From Candidatus Ectomicrobium neotermitis (GTDB lineage Bacteria > Elusimicrobiota > Endomicrobiia > Endomicrobiales > Endomicrobiaceae), in NCBI GenBank assembly GCA_031283745.1, contig JAITBH010000130.1:1-12652 (forward strand): a stretch of DNA of 12,652 nucleotides, read 5' to 3'. Shown here in pieces: positions 6,118 to 12,652 of this stretch (its first letter is position 1; every line of letters begins with the position of its first letter). The notes beneath the pieces are model-generated. The model made no database searches, had not been told where the DNA came from, and saw nothing but the letters and a program-made list of their open reading frames with translations. Made by a program: the position numbers and the translations under genes.

Positions 6118-6522
6118 ACGGCTTTAGCAGGGCTTGGCGGGGGGCTTACACCGATAGCAACGAACTTAATCAAAGGGATATTTGGGAGTAAAGACAAGAA
6201 AATTGATGCAGAAATGGCTTTATCGGCAAATGCTGTAGAACTTGCAAAGGTCGCATTGGAACGGGCTAAGACAGACAACGAGTTTAAAATAGCAAGGCAA
6301 AAAATTATTGCCGAGACATCAAAAAGCAAGGATTGGGAGGACGAGGTAAGCGGGGTGATCAGGGCGATTTTAGGGTTGTCAGGGGTTGTGGTGGTGATTA
6401 GCAGCGTGATTGGATACTTTGCAGGGAAAGAAACTTTACTCACCCCTCAAAACTTAGCGTCAGTGGTGTTTTATGTGGTGGGGTATTATTTCAGCGAGCG
6501 GTGCTGTCAAAAAAAGTTTTAA
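6118..6522 (+). pseudogene. 3TM-holin-like phage protein lacking its start
   Basis: The frame is open from 6118 and reads like real protein immediately (ALAGLGGGLTPIATNLIKG), but the first ATG is only at 6214, and no ATG, GTG or TTG occurs before it, so the true N-terminus has been lost. The remainder has a charged helical middle (ELAKVALERAK...IARQKIIAE), DWEDE, then two hydrophobic segments (AILGLSGVVVVISSVIGYFA and ASVVFYVVGYYF). This resembles phage lysis-module holins of the three-TM type. The final residues CCQKKF come from a junction with the convergent glycosylase gene, which it overlaps by 63 bases. If translated from 6214 it would give 102 residues. Presumed decayed. Confidence 0.5.
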
Positions 6523-7122
6523 CCCAATGTCTTGAAACATTTTTTTATAAACATTTGCTTTTTCTGTAAGAGATTTTGGGTAGGCTCTTGAAGTTGAAGG
6601 CATTCGATAAACTCGTATGGTGCGAGATTTATATCTATATTGAGAAAATGCAGAAATCGAAGGCTCATCTATCGGAATTATTGACAAAAATATGTCCATC
6701 GCTTTTTGTCCCGTCAGGATTATCGTCGTGCAATTTGGAATTTTGCTGATTACTTTTTTTATGTCGGCTGTTTCTATCACTTTTAAGAAATTATCTGAGG
6801 AGTTATTTTTTAACCGCACAATTTTAAGAGCCGTGTCCCCCAATGCAATTTTGTTATTTATGCAAAAGTTACGTGCTTTGTTTTCGTCAAATTTTTTATA
6901 AGGCATTTCGATAAAATAATTTTTATCCTTAAAAAATATTAACCCTAAAATTCTCCACATATCATTTTGAAAATTGGGATAGTAAAAATTCATTGACCAA
7001 CGGTCTTGTTTTGGTGGGAAGCTACCAAGCATCAAAACTCTACTTTGTTCTGGAATAAAAAAACCAAGCGGATGTGTTTCAATTGTTTGATAATTGCTCA
7101 ATTGGCAATGGCTATCTTTCAT
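6460..7122 (-). CDS. Uracil-DNA glycosylase-superfamily protein (Bacteroides-like), altered C-terminus
   Basis: A 220-residue protein of the UDG fold. Visible blocks are VLMLGSFPPKQDRWSMNF (29-46), FQNDMWRILG (51-60), a LTGQKA segment in the middle and RMPSTSRAYP (173-182), the last corresponding to the C-terminal catalytic loop region. I recall similar proteins from Bacteroides labelled as UDG-family or hypoxanthine-DNA glycosylase-like, so removal of uracil or deaminated bases is probable but unproven. The start ATG 7122-7120 is chosen because it overlaps the previous stop as ATGA; a longer start at 7164 would overlap by 46 bases. Relatives end close to FQDIGLKL (about residue 203); the last 17 residues are antisense to the phage block, so the natural stop was lost. 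Confidence 0.75.
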   Translation of the reverse strand: MKDSHCQLSNYQTIETHPLGFFIPEQSRVLMLGSFPPKQDRWSMNFYYPNFQNDMWRILGLIFFKDKNYFIEMPYKKFDENKARNFCINNKIALGDTALKIVRLKNNSSDNFLKVIETADIKKVISKIPNCTTIILTGQKAMDIFLSIIPIDEPSISAFSQYRYKSRTIRVYRMPSTSRAYPKSLTEKANVYKKMFQDIGLKLFLTAPLAEIIPHHIKHH

Positions 7123-7808
7123 TTTTTCTTTAGAAAATCGATAACCTTTTTCATATCGTTCCAAAGAGGTTTTTTTAAGTTTGGGTTTCTTAATAGAGCA
7201 GCTGGATGATATGTTGGCATCAAAGTTATCCCTTTATAGATATAAAAGTTTCCCCTTAAATTTCCTATTGTTTCATCGCTGTTTAAGAGTCCTTTTGAGG
7301 ACGGTGCACCTAAGGTTATGATGACTTTAGGTTTGATTAAGTCTATTTGTAGATCAAGATATTTTTTGCAAGTTGAAGCCTCTTCAAATGTTGGAGGTCT
7401 GTCATTTCCACGTATTTGAGGGTCGGGGGTTTTCATTGGATGACATTTGACAATGTTTGCGATATAGACATCCTCTCTTTTATAGCCCATAGCCTCTATT
7501 ATTTTTGTAAGCAATTGTCCCGCTTTGCCGATAAAAGGACGACCCTGATGATCTTCATCATAACCAGGACCTTCTCCAACAAACATTAGTTTTGCTTTTG
7601 GATTTCCTTCCCCAAAAACACAATTCAGTCTATGTTCCCCAAGCGGACAGTCTTTACAATTTTTTAGTTTTTCTTTTAATGCCTCAAGTTGTAGAGAGGC
7701 TTTAGATATAATTTTCATTTTATAAATCTCATCTTCATCCCAATTTTTATATTCGAGCAGGGTTGTTTTTGCCATCTTTAATATTTCTAAAAAGTGAGAT
7801 GCTTTCAT
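7119..7808 (-). CDS. udg: Family 4 uracil-DNA glycosylase with Fe-S cluster
   Basis: A 229-residue base-excision-repair enzyme that removes uracil from DNA formed by cytosine deamination or misincorporation. Four Fe-S ligands are visible: Cys51 and Cys54 (CKDC), Cys122 (KCHP) and Cys147. Motif A is GEGPGYDED (78-86), followed by GRPFIGKAGQLL (89-100), and motif B is HPAALLRNP (201-209). The segment between Cys122 and Cys147 (MKTPDPQIRGNDRPPTFEEA) is longer than the common RPPxNR form. I kept ATG 7808-7806 because GAGGAG lies eight bases upstream, although this overlaps the end of coaB by 62 bases; the family core starts only near residue 35. An ATGA overlap leads into the second glycosylase gene. 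Confidence 0.93.
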   Translation of the reverse strand: MKASHFLEILKMAKTTLLEYKNWDEDEIYKMKIISKASLQLEALKEKLKNCKDCPLGEHRLNCVFGEGNPKAKLMFVGEGPGYDEDHQGRPFIGKAGQLLTKIIEAMGYKREDVYIANIVKCHPMKTPDPQIRGNDRPPTFEEASTCKKYLDLQIDLIKPKVIITLGAPSSKGLLNSDETIGNLRGNFYIYKGITLMPTYHPAALLRNPNLKKPLWNDMKKVIDFLKKK

Positions 7809-8427
7809 TTATTATTCTCCTCGCAATTTCTTTTTTTGAGAAATTTTTTAAACCAACAATTTTTGCGTTCTTTCTGATGATGTATGCAGTCGTAAAGTCT
7901 GCTCCAAAGGATTTATCAGAATTTGCGACTATCAAATCTAAATTTTTCTTTTCTAATTTTTCTTCTGCGTTTTGAAAAATATTTTGTGTTTCAAGAGCAA
8001 AGCCGACAACAACTTGATTTTTTTTCTTTCTTGCACAGTAAGCGACTATATCTGGATTCTTTGTAAGCTCGATTGAAAACCGGTTGGTAGAAGTTTTTTT
8101 TATTTTGTTTTTTTTCTGTCTTAATGCCTTGAAATCACAAACTGCAGCTACGCTAATAATTATGTCGGCTTGTTTTAGGTTTTTTTTGGTTGCCGCAAAC
8201 ATCTCATCAGCGGATGTCACTTTTATTATTTGATTGCCGCAAGAGAGCTTAAAGGAAGGCATAAATTCAGCGGGTCCAGTAATAAAAATTAAATTATTTT
8301 TTCTTTTTACTATTTGTTCCGCCAAAGCTTTCCCCATTTTCCCCGAGGATTTGTTACTTATAAAACGGACAGGATCTATGTATTCTCTTGTCGATCCCGA
8401 TAAAACTAAAAAATTTAACTTAGACAT
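7747..8427 (-). CDS. coaB: Phosphopantothenate-cysteine ligase (stand-alone CoaB)
   Basis: A 226-residue enzyme joining 4'-phosphopantothenate and cysteine with a nucleotide triphosphate, the second of the CoA steps carried out by bifunctional Dfp in E. coli. The substrate region IDPVRFISNKSSGKMG (17-32) contains Asn25, probably equivalent to E. coli Asn210; AAVCDF (94-99), the KIKK motif (108-111), ELTKNPDI and VGFALET follow, and LIVAN is near the end. These are family motifs. Unlike Dfp it is a separate protein, its start overlapping coaC by 13 bases with no Shine-Dalgarno sequence, so it probably depends on translational coupling. The C-terminal tail (FRNIKDGKNNPARI) lies inside the overlap with the glycosylase gene. 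Confidence 0.93.
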   Translation of the reverse strand: MSKLNFLVLSGSTREYIDPVRFISNKSSGKMGKALAEQIVKRKNNLIFITGPAEFMPSFKLSCGNQIIKVTSADEMFAATKKNLKQADIIISVAAVCDFKALRQKKNKIKKTSTNRFSIELTKNPDIVAYCARKKKNQVVVGFALETQNIFQNAEEKLEKKNLDLIVANSDKSFGADFTTAYIIRKNAKIVGLKNFSKKEIARRIINESISLFRNIKDGKNNPARI

Positions 8428-8960
8428 TTTATTGTCGTAGATACTATCGTATCAATTGAAGCCAGCCGCCCATCACCTTTGTCTCCGCAAGCGAGTTCAC
8501 CATCTTCTGATGAGACTATCGTATACCCAAAAGATTGCAGGGTTGAAATATTTTTTTGCACAGCAGGATGTTTATACATATTCGTATTCATAGCGGGACA
8601 GATAATTATTTTTGCTTTGCTTGCAAGAATTACAGAAGAAAGCAAATCTTCAGCTCTGCCGAGAGCAAGTTTTGCTATTGAATCAGCTGTCGCTGGAGCA
8701 ACCAAAATAACATCGGCTTTTTTGGAAAGAGAAATGTGGGCTATTTCAAATTTATAATTTCTATCAAAAACACGATCATATACTCTGTTTTTTGAAAGGG
8801 TTTGCAAGGTTAAAGGAGTTATAAATTCTGCCCCACTCTTTGTCAGAATACATTCAACATTTGCCCCTTCTTTTATAAGCCGCCGTATAATAGAGCATGA
8901 TTTGTAAGCAGCTATGCTTCCTGTAACTCCCAAAACAATATTTTTAGATTGTAAAAGCAT
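8415..8960 (-). CDS. coaC: Phosphopantothenoylcysteine decarboxylase (stand-alone CoaC)
   Basis: A 181-residue flavoprotein that decarboxylates 4'-phosphopantothenoylcysteine to 4'-phosphopantetheine. With the start at ATG 8960-8958 the known catalytic residues fall at the same numbers as in E. coli Dfp: His75 (AHIS), Asn125 (PAMN) and Cys158 (LACGDKGDGR). GVTGSIAAYK (11-20) and APATADSIAKLALG (88-101) are FMN-binding blocks. A TTG at 8972 would add four residues but would consume the GGAG (8970-8967) that sits six bases before the ATG, so the ATG is preferred. A terminator-like hairpin ends only 13 bases upstream of the start codon, so expression probably depends on read-through. Confidence 0.95.
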   Translation of the reverse strand: MLLQSKNIVLGVTGSIAAYKSCSIIRRLIKEGANVECILTKSGAEFITPLTLQTLSKNRVYDRVFDRNYKFEIAHISLSKKADVILVAPATADSIAKLALGRAEDLLSSVILASKAKIIICPAMNTNMYKHPAVQKNISTLQSFGYTIVSSEDGELACGDKGDGRLASIDTIVSTTIKCLS

Positions 8961-8973
8961 CGATATCTCCAAT

Positions 8974-9020
8974 AAAAAAAGAGGGCATATTTGTTTTTTG
9001 TAAACAAATACGCTCTCTTT
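8974..9020 (-). terminator. Terminator or attenuator between the omega-like gene and coaC
   Basis: On the minus strand AAAGAG..GC..TATTTGTTT (9020-9002) pairs with AAACAAATA..GC..CTCTTT, with two mismatches and a short A-rich loop, followed by seven Ts (8980-8974). It lies 14 bases after the omega-like stop and 13 bases before coaC. The opposite strand also shows a T-rich end, so it may act in both directions. Confidence 0.82.
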
Positions 9021-9034
9021 TGTGTTTGTTGTTT

Positions 9035-9367
9035 TTATTCTGTCTTTTGTGCGGCAGTTTTTGTTTCTATCGCAGAAGCAGAGTCAATATTTTCTTGTAG
9101 ATTTCGTTCTTGACGATCTTTCCCATTTTGGATTTCTGATTCTCTGCGAGCTTTGTGTTTGGCTTTTAATTCTTCGATAAGAGCTGGTGTAACCTTTCCA
9201 TCGACAACATCTTCTATAAGTTTTGAAATTAAATCTTGTTGAGTTAATTTTTTGTATTCCTCATCATATTTCTTTACAGAAAGCCACGCTAAAGACTTTT
9301 TTACTATTTCATACTTTCCAACCTTTGATTCCAGCAGTTCTTTCGTTAGATCTTCTTGTATTGTCAT
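9035..9367 (-). CDS. rpoZ: Small charged protein, probable RNA polymerase omega subunit (RpoZ-like)
   Basis: A 110-residue acidic/basic, fully soluble protein. The segment KYEIVKKSLAWLSVKK...LIEDVVDGKVTP lines up loosely with the omega core (N-R/K-F/Y-E-L/I-V...AxxxAxxx and a closing xxEIxxGKI). Its place directly after gmk is the usual position of rpoZ, which supports the call more than the sequence does. Omega helps assemble RNA polymerase and, in some bacteria, takes part in ppGpp binding. The C-terminal tail (about 80-110) is low-complexity and charged. I chose ATG 9367-9365, where AGGGG lies nine bases upstream and the MTIQEDL start fits; an in-frame ATG at 9394 adds nine residues. Divergent enough that a lineage-specific protein remains possible. 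Confidence 0.5.
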   Translation of the reverse strand: MTIQEDLTKELLESKVGKYEIVKKSLAWLSVKKYDEEYKKLTQQDLISKLIEDVVDGKVTPALIEELKAKHKARRESEIQNGKDRQERNLQENIDSASAIETKTAAQKTE

Positions 9368-9431
9368 TGTTTTGTTCCCCTTCAGTGAAAACAACCAAAA
9401 TTAGATTTTGATCTTTCTCTATGTTTTTGAA

Positions 9432-10004
9432 TTAACCTACTTTATATTGCAAAGACATTATTATAATTTTTACCGCTTCGATTGATTCTTCAAGATTGTC
9501 ATTAACCACAATATAGTCATATTTGTTTATAAATCTTAATTCAGATTTTACGTTGGCAATTCTTTTCTTGATAATTGACACCGAATCTTGCCCTCTTTTG
9601 ATAAGTCGTTCCCTTAAAATTTTAATGTTTGGAACTTTAATAAAAATCATACAGGCTTGTGGAAAAACCTTTTTTATATCCATTGCTCCTTGTACATCTA
9701 TCTCCAGCAATATGTTTTTTCCTGCATCGATTGTCTTCTGTAGAACATTTTTAGGTGTTCCATAATAGTTGTCATAAACTTTTGCCCATTCTGCAAACTT
9801 TTCGTCGTTTATCATATCCACGAATTTATTTTCCGTAATAAAATAATATTCAACGCCATTTTTTTCCTTATCTCTCGGTTTTCTTGTTGTATAAGAAATT
9901 GAATAAACGATAGTGTTAGAGGATTTTAGAATTTCTTTGCATATGCTTGTTTTGCCTGCACCAGAAGGAGCCGATATGACAATAATATGTCCTTTTTTTT
10001 TCAT
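9432..10004 (-). CDS. gmk: Guanylate kinase
   Basis: A 190-residue cytosolic enzyme phosphorylating GMP to GDP with ATP, essential for GTP and dGTP supply. The P-loop APSGAGKTS is at 12-20, the GMP-binding block SYTTRKPRDKEKNGVEYYF spans about 37-55, YGTPK follows, then LLEIDVQGA, and the lid region RERLIKRGQDS with KKRIANV. The length is close to typical for the family. It lies 24 bases after rsmG. The ribosome binding site is weak (GGATG), as often within operons. The start is followed by a run of nine As (Lys2-Lys4), which could permit transcript slippage but may be incidental. Confidence 0.97.
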   Translation of the reverse strand: MKKKGHIIVISAPSGAGKTSICKEILKSSNTIVYSISYTTRKPRDKEKNGVEYYFITENKFVDMINDEKFAEWAKVYDNYYGTPKNVLQKTIDAGKNILLEIDVQGAMDIKKVFPQACMIFIKVPNIKILRERLIKRGQDSVSIIKKRIANVKSELRFINKYDYIVVNDNLEESIEAVKIIIMSLQYKVG

Positions 10005-10028
10005 TGATGTTCATCCAGTTTGAAAATA

Positions 10029-10772
10029 TTACAAGGGTTCCTTTTGAGGAATTCCAGTTTTTCTTGGAAATCTGAACGGAGTTTCTTTGTTTTTCTTAAA
10101 AGCCAAGAGACAATAAACGAAATTTTGTTGTGGCAAATTGTATTCTAAAACTTTCTCCAAACTCGCCTCTAAAAGCTTCAACGCATTTTCAACGGAAGGC
10201 AACCCTTCTTCTTTGCTAAGGATAGAATTTTTTGTTTTGTAAACAATAAAATATCCCCCTACTTTTAATAGAGGGATTGCAAGCTCGAGATTTGGAGATA
10301 ATTTGCTAACAGCTCTTGATAAAACAAAATCATATTTCTGGCGGTGAAACTTTTGCACGCCAATCTCTTCAGCTCTGATGTTTAGTATTTGAAAGTCGAG
10401 CTTCAATCTATCTTTAACATTTTCTAAAAACTTACATTTTTTTGTGATCGATTCTATGAGCGATAAATTTATGTCAGGTAAAACTATTTTTATCGGAATA
10501 CCCGGCATCCCTGCCCCAGTCCCTATATCTGCAATTTTTATTTGTTTTTTTTGAGATAAAGTTTTTATCAGCTTTACTGCATACAAAGAATCGCAGAAAT
10601 GACGATAAATCAAATCATTGTCATCTTTGAATGAAATTAAATTTAATTTTCTATTCCATTCAACGATTTCGTCAAAATACTGGGCAAGTTTCTGGAATTG
10701 ACCATGACCTAATTCTGGAATGATGTTTTTTACAATGTATGTTTTTAACCGTTCCAAAGATTCGTCATTCAT
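10029..10772 (-). CDS. rsmG: 16S rRNA (guanine-527-N7)-methyltransferase RsmG
   Basis: A 247-residue SAM-dependent enzyme modifying G527 of 16S rRNA in the decoding region; loss of the enzyme gives low-level streptomycin resistance in several bacteria. WNRKLNL (39-45) and RHFCDSL (57-63) are the N-terminal family blocks; DIGTGAGMPGIPIKI (82-96) is SAM motif I; SRAV, the GGYF..YK block and the closing FPRKTGIPQKEPL (235-247) complete the signature. It lies 22 bases after mnmG, the classic gidA-gidB pairing. No clear Shine-Dalgarno sequence is visible before ATG 10772-10770, so coupling to mnmG translation is likely. Confidence 0.97.
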   Translation of the reverse strand: MNDESLERLKTYIVKNIIPELGHGQFQKLAQYFDEIVEWNRKLNLISFKDDNDLIYRHFCDSLYAVKLIKTLSQKKQIKIADIGTGAGMPGIPIKIVLPDINLSLIESITKKCKFLENVKDRLKLDFQILNIRAEEIGVQKFHRQKYDFVLSRAVSKLSPNLELAIPLLKVGGYFIVYKTKNSILSKEEGLPSVENALKLLEASLEKVLEYNLPQQNFVYCLLAFKKNKETPFRFPRKTGIPQKEPL

Positions 10773-10794
10773 ATAAAATCATAATTTGTGATCG

Positions 10795-12612
10795 TTATCT
10801 GTCTCTTTTCTTGTTATGAGGATGCCGATCTTTAGTGTTCTTTTGTTTATCCAGAACAATAGCCATCATTGCAATATCAGAAGGTTTTATGCCCGGAATT
10901 TTTAAGAGATCTCCAATTGTTTCTGGTTTGATCTCAATAAGTTTTTGTTTTGTTTCATCTGATACAGAATCTAAAGAACTATAGTCAAAATCAGGTGGAA
11001 TTTTTTTCTTTTCGCTCCTATTTGTTTTTTCGATTAGTTTTTTCTGTTTAGATTCATACCCACTATAGGATATAGCAAACGAAAAGTCTCTTTTCATTCT
11101 TTCTATTGTCCAAGGGGCAAATTCTGATTGATCACAGTCAAACTCATTGGGAACTTTCCCCGCTTTTATGAAAGCGTTTAAGGCATTTCTATAGTTACAA
11201 AACTGTCTATATACCCTGTATGGAGTAAATCCTAACCTGTATCCAATGTCCATCAATCTTAGGTCTGCATTGTCATTTCTTAACCCTAATCTAAATTCTG
11301 AACGCGATGTGAACATTCTGTATGGTTCATCCACCCCTTTTGACGTTATGTCATCGATGAGCGTGCCAATATAAGATTGCGAGGGTTCCATAATTAAAGG
11401 CTCTTTTTCTTTAATTTTAAGGGCTGCATTTACCCCTGCGACAAATCCTTGCACAGCGGCTTCTTCATAGCCCGTTGTTCCATTTATTTGACCTGCTAAG
11501 TAGAGATTCTTTACAGTTTTTGTTTCGAGTGTCCTATACAAAGAGCGTGGGTCAGAATAATCATACTCGATAGCATAAGCGTATCTAAGAATTTTTGCAT
11601 TCTCTAAGCCTACTATTGAATGGATCATATCCTCTTGAGCCTTGAAAGAAATGCCTGTAAAAAGACCGTTTAGATAAGTTTCTTTAGTTAGTCTGCTTTC
11701 TGGCTCTACAAAAATTTGGTGGGATTCTTTTAAAGGGTATCGCATAAGTTTTTCCTCTATTGAAGGGCAATAACGAGGGCTCTTGCTGCCAGTAGAGCCT
11801 ATATAGAGAGAGGAATGATCAAGGTTTGCCTGCACAATCTCATGGGTTTTTCGATTCGTGCGAGCAATCCAACAAGAAGCCTGCTCAAATTCATCGCCCA
11901 ATAGTTGTGGTGTGTCGGCATGAGAAAAAAAGGGAGGGTTTTTGTCTCCATAAACTTCATCTAACTTTGAATAGTTAATAGTATCTTTGCTTATTCTTGG
12001 GGTAGTTGTTGTCTTAAATCTGCTAAGAATAAGTCCGCAATTCGTTGATAAAGAATTGGATAAAATCGATGTGCTTTTTTCATTAAACCTTCCACCTGAA
12101 AAAGATTCGTTTCCTAAAAATACTTCTCCCCTTAAAAATGTGCCTGTTGTAACAATGACGCTTTTTGCCATAATATCTTCATTTGTTAATATCTTTACAC
12201 CTTGAACAATTCCTCCTGAAACCAATATATCGGTAACCTCAGACTGCATAACGGTTAAATGTTGTTGGCTTTGCAAACATAACTTCATCAAAGAAGAATA
12301 CATTTCTTTATCACACTGTGCCCTTGGTGCCCAAGATGCCGGACCTTTTGATTTATTTAGCATCCTAAACTGTATAGCTGTATGATCGGCAACCCACCCC
12401 ATTATTCCACCAAGAGCATCTAATTCTCTGACCATCTGACCCTTAGCCACACCTCCTATTGCGGGATTGCAAGCCATTCTGGCAATAGCATCAATACTCG
12501 TTGTAATGAGAAGGGTTTCCAACCCAAGCTTCGAGGTAGCCAAAGCAGCCTCACAACCCGCATGTCCAGCTCCAACTACAATAGCATCATATGACAGAGA
12601 AACGTCATGCAT
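10795..12612 (-). CDS. mnmG: tRNA uridine-34 carboxymethylaminomethyl modification enzyme MnmG
   Basis: A 605-residue FAD/NADH-dependent protein that, with MnmE, builds the cmnm5 group on U34 of tRNAs reading two-fold-degenerate codons. The FAD dinucleotide fold is VVGAGHAGCEAA (12-23). The two conserved cysteines are Cys49 (MACNPAIGG) and Cys283 (RYCPS). TTGTFLRG (156-163), GTTGYEEAA..G and the C-terminal YSGYESKQ and LKIPGIKPSDI blocks are all typical. GGAG lies about eight bases upstream of ATG 12612-12610. Full length for the family, though the MnmE-binding C-terminus is followed by a basic tail (KDRHPHNKKRDR). First visible gene of the minus-strand cluster; its promoter or any upstream cotranscribed gene lies outside the window. 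Confidence 0.98.
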   Translation of the reverse strand: MHDVSLSYDAIVVGAGHAGCEAALATSKLGLETLLITTSIDAIARMACNPAIGGVAKGQMVRELDALGGIMGWVADHTAIQFRMLNKSKGPASWAPRAQCDKEMYSSLMKLCLQSQQHLTVMQSEVTDILVSGGIVQGVKILTNEDIMAKSVIVTTGTFLRGEVFLGNESFSGGRFNEKSTSILSNSLSTNCGLILSRFKTTTTPRISKDTINYSKLDEVYGDKNPPFFSHADTPQLLGDEFEQASCWIARTNRKTHEIVQANLDHSSLYIGSTGSKSPRYCPSIEEKLMRYPLKESHQIFVEPESRLTKETYLNGLFTGISFKAQEDMIHSIVGLENAKILRYAYAIEYDYSDPRSLYRTLETKTVKNLYLAGQINGTTGYEEAAVQGFVAGVNAALKIKEKEPLIMEPSQSYIGTLIDDITSKGVDEPYRMFTSRSEFRLGLRNDNADLRLMDIGYRLGFTPYRVYRQFCNYRNALNAFIKAGKVPNEFDCDQSEFAPWTIERMKRDFSFAISYSGYESKQKKLIEKTNRSEKKKIPPDFDYSSLDSVSDETKQKLIEIKPETIGDLLKIPGIKPSDIAMMAIVLDKQKNTKDRHPHNKKRDR

Positions 12613-12652
12613 TTTTTCTCTCCTTGTTTTTCATATTGTTTGAGCCAAGAAT
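12613..12652 (-). promoter_or_regulatory. mnmG ribosome binding region at window edge
   Basis: The minus strand carries AAGGAGAG just ahead of the mnmG ATG. A mini-frame beginning ATGAAAAAC overlaps it and ends in TGA inside the first codons of mnmG; this could be the end of an upstream gene continuing beyond the window, but too little is visible to say. Confidence 0.5.

Noticed and set aside
5697..6522. Attachment-site direct repeats flanking the phage block
   Set aside because: Comparing the two ends by eye gave only five-base matches, which are expected by chance.

Overview
The window is an AT-rich bacterial chromosome segment with strong GGAGG-type ribosome binding sites and short intrinsic terminators. 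No gene fixes the taxon. The order mnmG-rsmG-gmk-omega-like-coaC-coaB on one strand, the short CstA and the Bacteroides-like glycosylase fit an anaerobic, possibly gut-associated bacterium. Elusimicrobiota (Endomicrobium-like) is my best guess from memory of gene order, and it is inference only.

Layout. Positions 1-514 hold the end of a possible partial reading frame, a repeat-rich intergenic stretch with imperfect inverted arms, and a bidirectional terminator. Positions 515-1113 (minus) encode a YafQ/DinJ-type toxin-antitoxin pair with its own promoter and palindrome. Positions 1200-1390 (plus) contain a broken phage-like small membrane reading frame. A Cof-type HAD phosphatase (1484-2314, minus) diverges from an FkbM-type methyltransferase (2464-3519, plus). 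A 670-base gap follows, with a terminator, a candidate 27-residue membrane peptide and several short repeats. Then comes a short CstA-family peptide/pyruvate transporter (4193-5632, plus) with a strong terminator. Directly behind it lies a decayed prophage lysis block (about 5700-6515): holin-like protein, broken M15 endolysin, and 3TM-holin-like protein without its start.

From 12612 down to 6460 everything is on the minus strand and tightly packed. mnmG (tRNA U34 modification), rsmG (16S rRNA m7G527), gmk (guanylate kinase) and an RNA polymerase omega-like gene come first. After a terminator-like hairpin follow coaC and coaB (coenzyme A synthesis, split rather than fused), a family 4 uracil-DNA glycosylase and a second UDG-superfamily protein. 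The last four overlap one another, so they are probably translationally coupled. Translation and nucleotide functions sit upstream of the hairpin; CoA synthesis and base-excision repair sit downstream.

I see no CRISPR array, rRNA, tRNA, complete insertion sequence or convincing new multi-gene defence system. The most unusual points are the phage block fused to the 3' end of the last glycosylase, the attenuator-like hairpin 13 bases ahead of coaC, and the overlapping CoA/repair gene chain.
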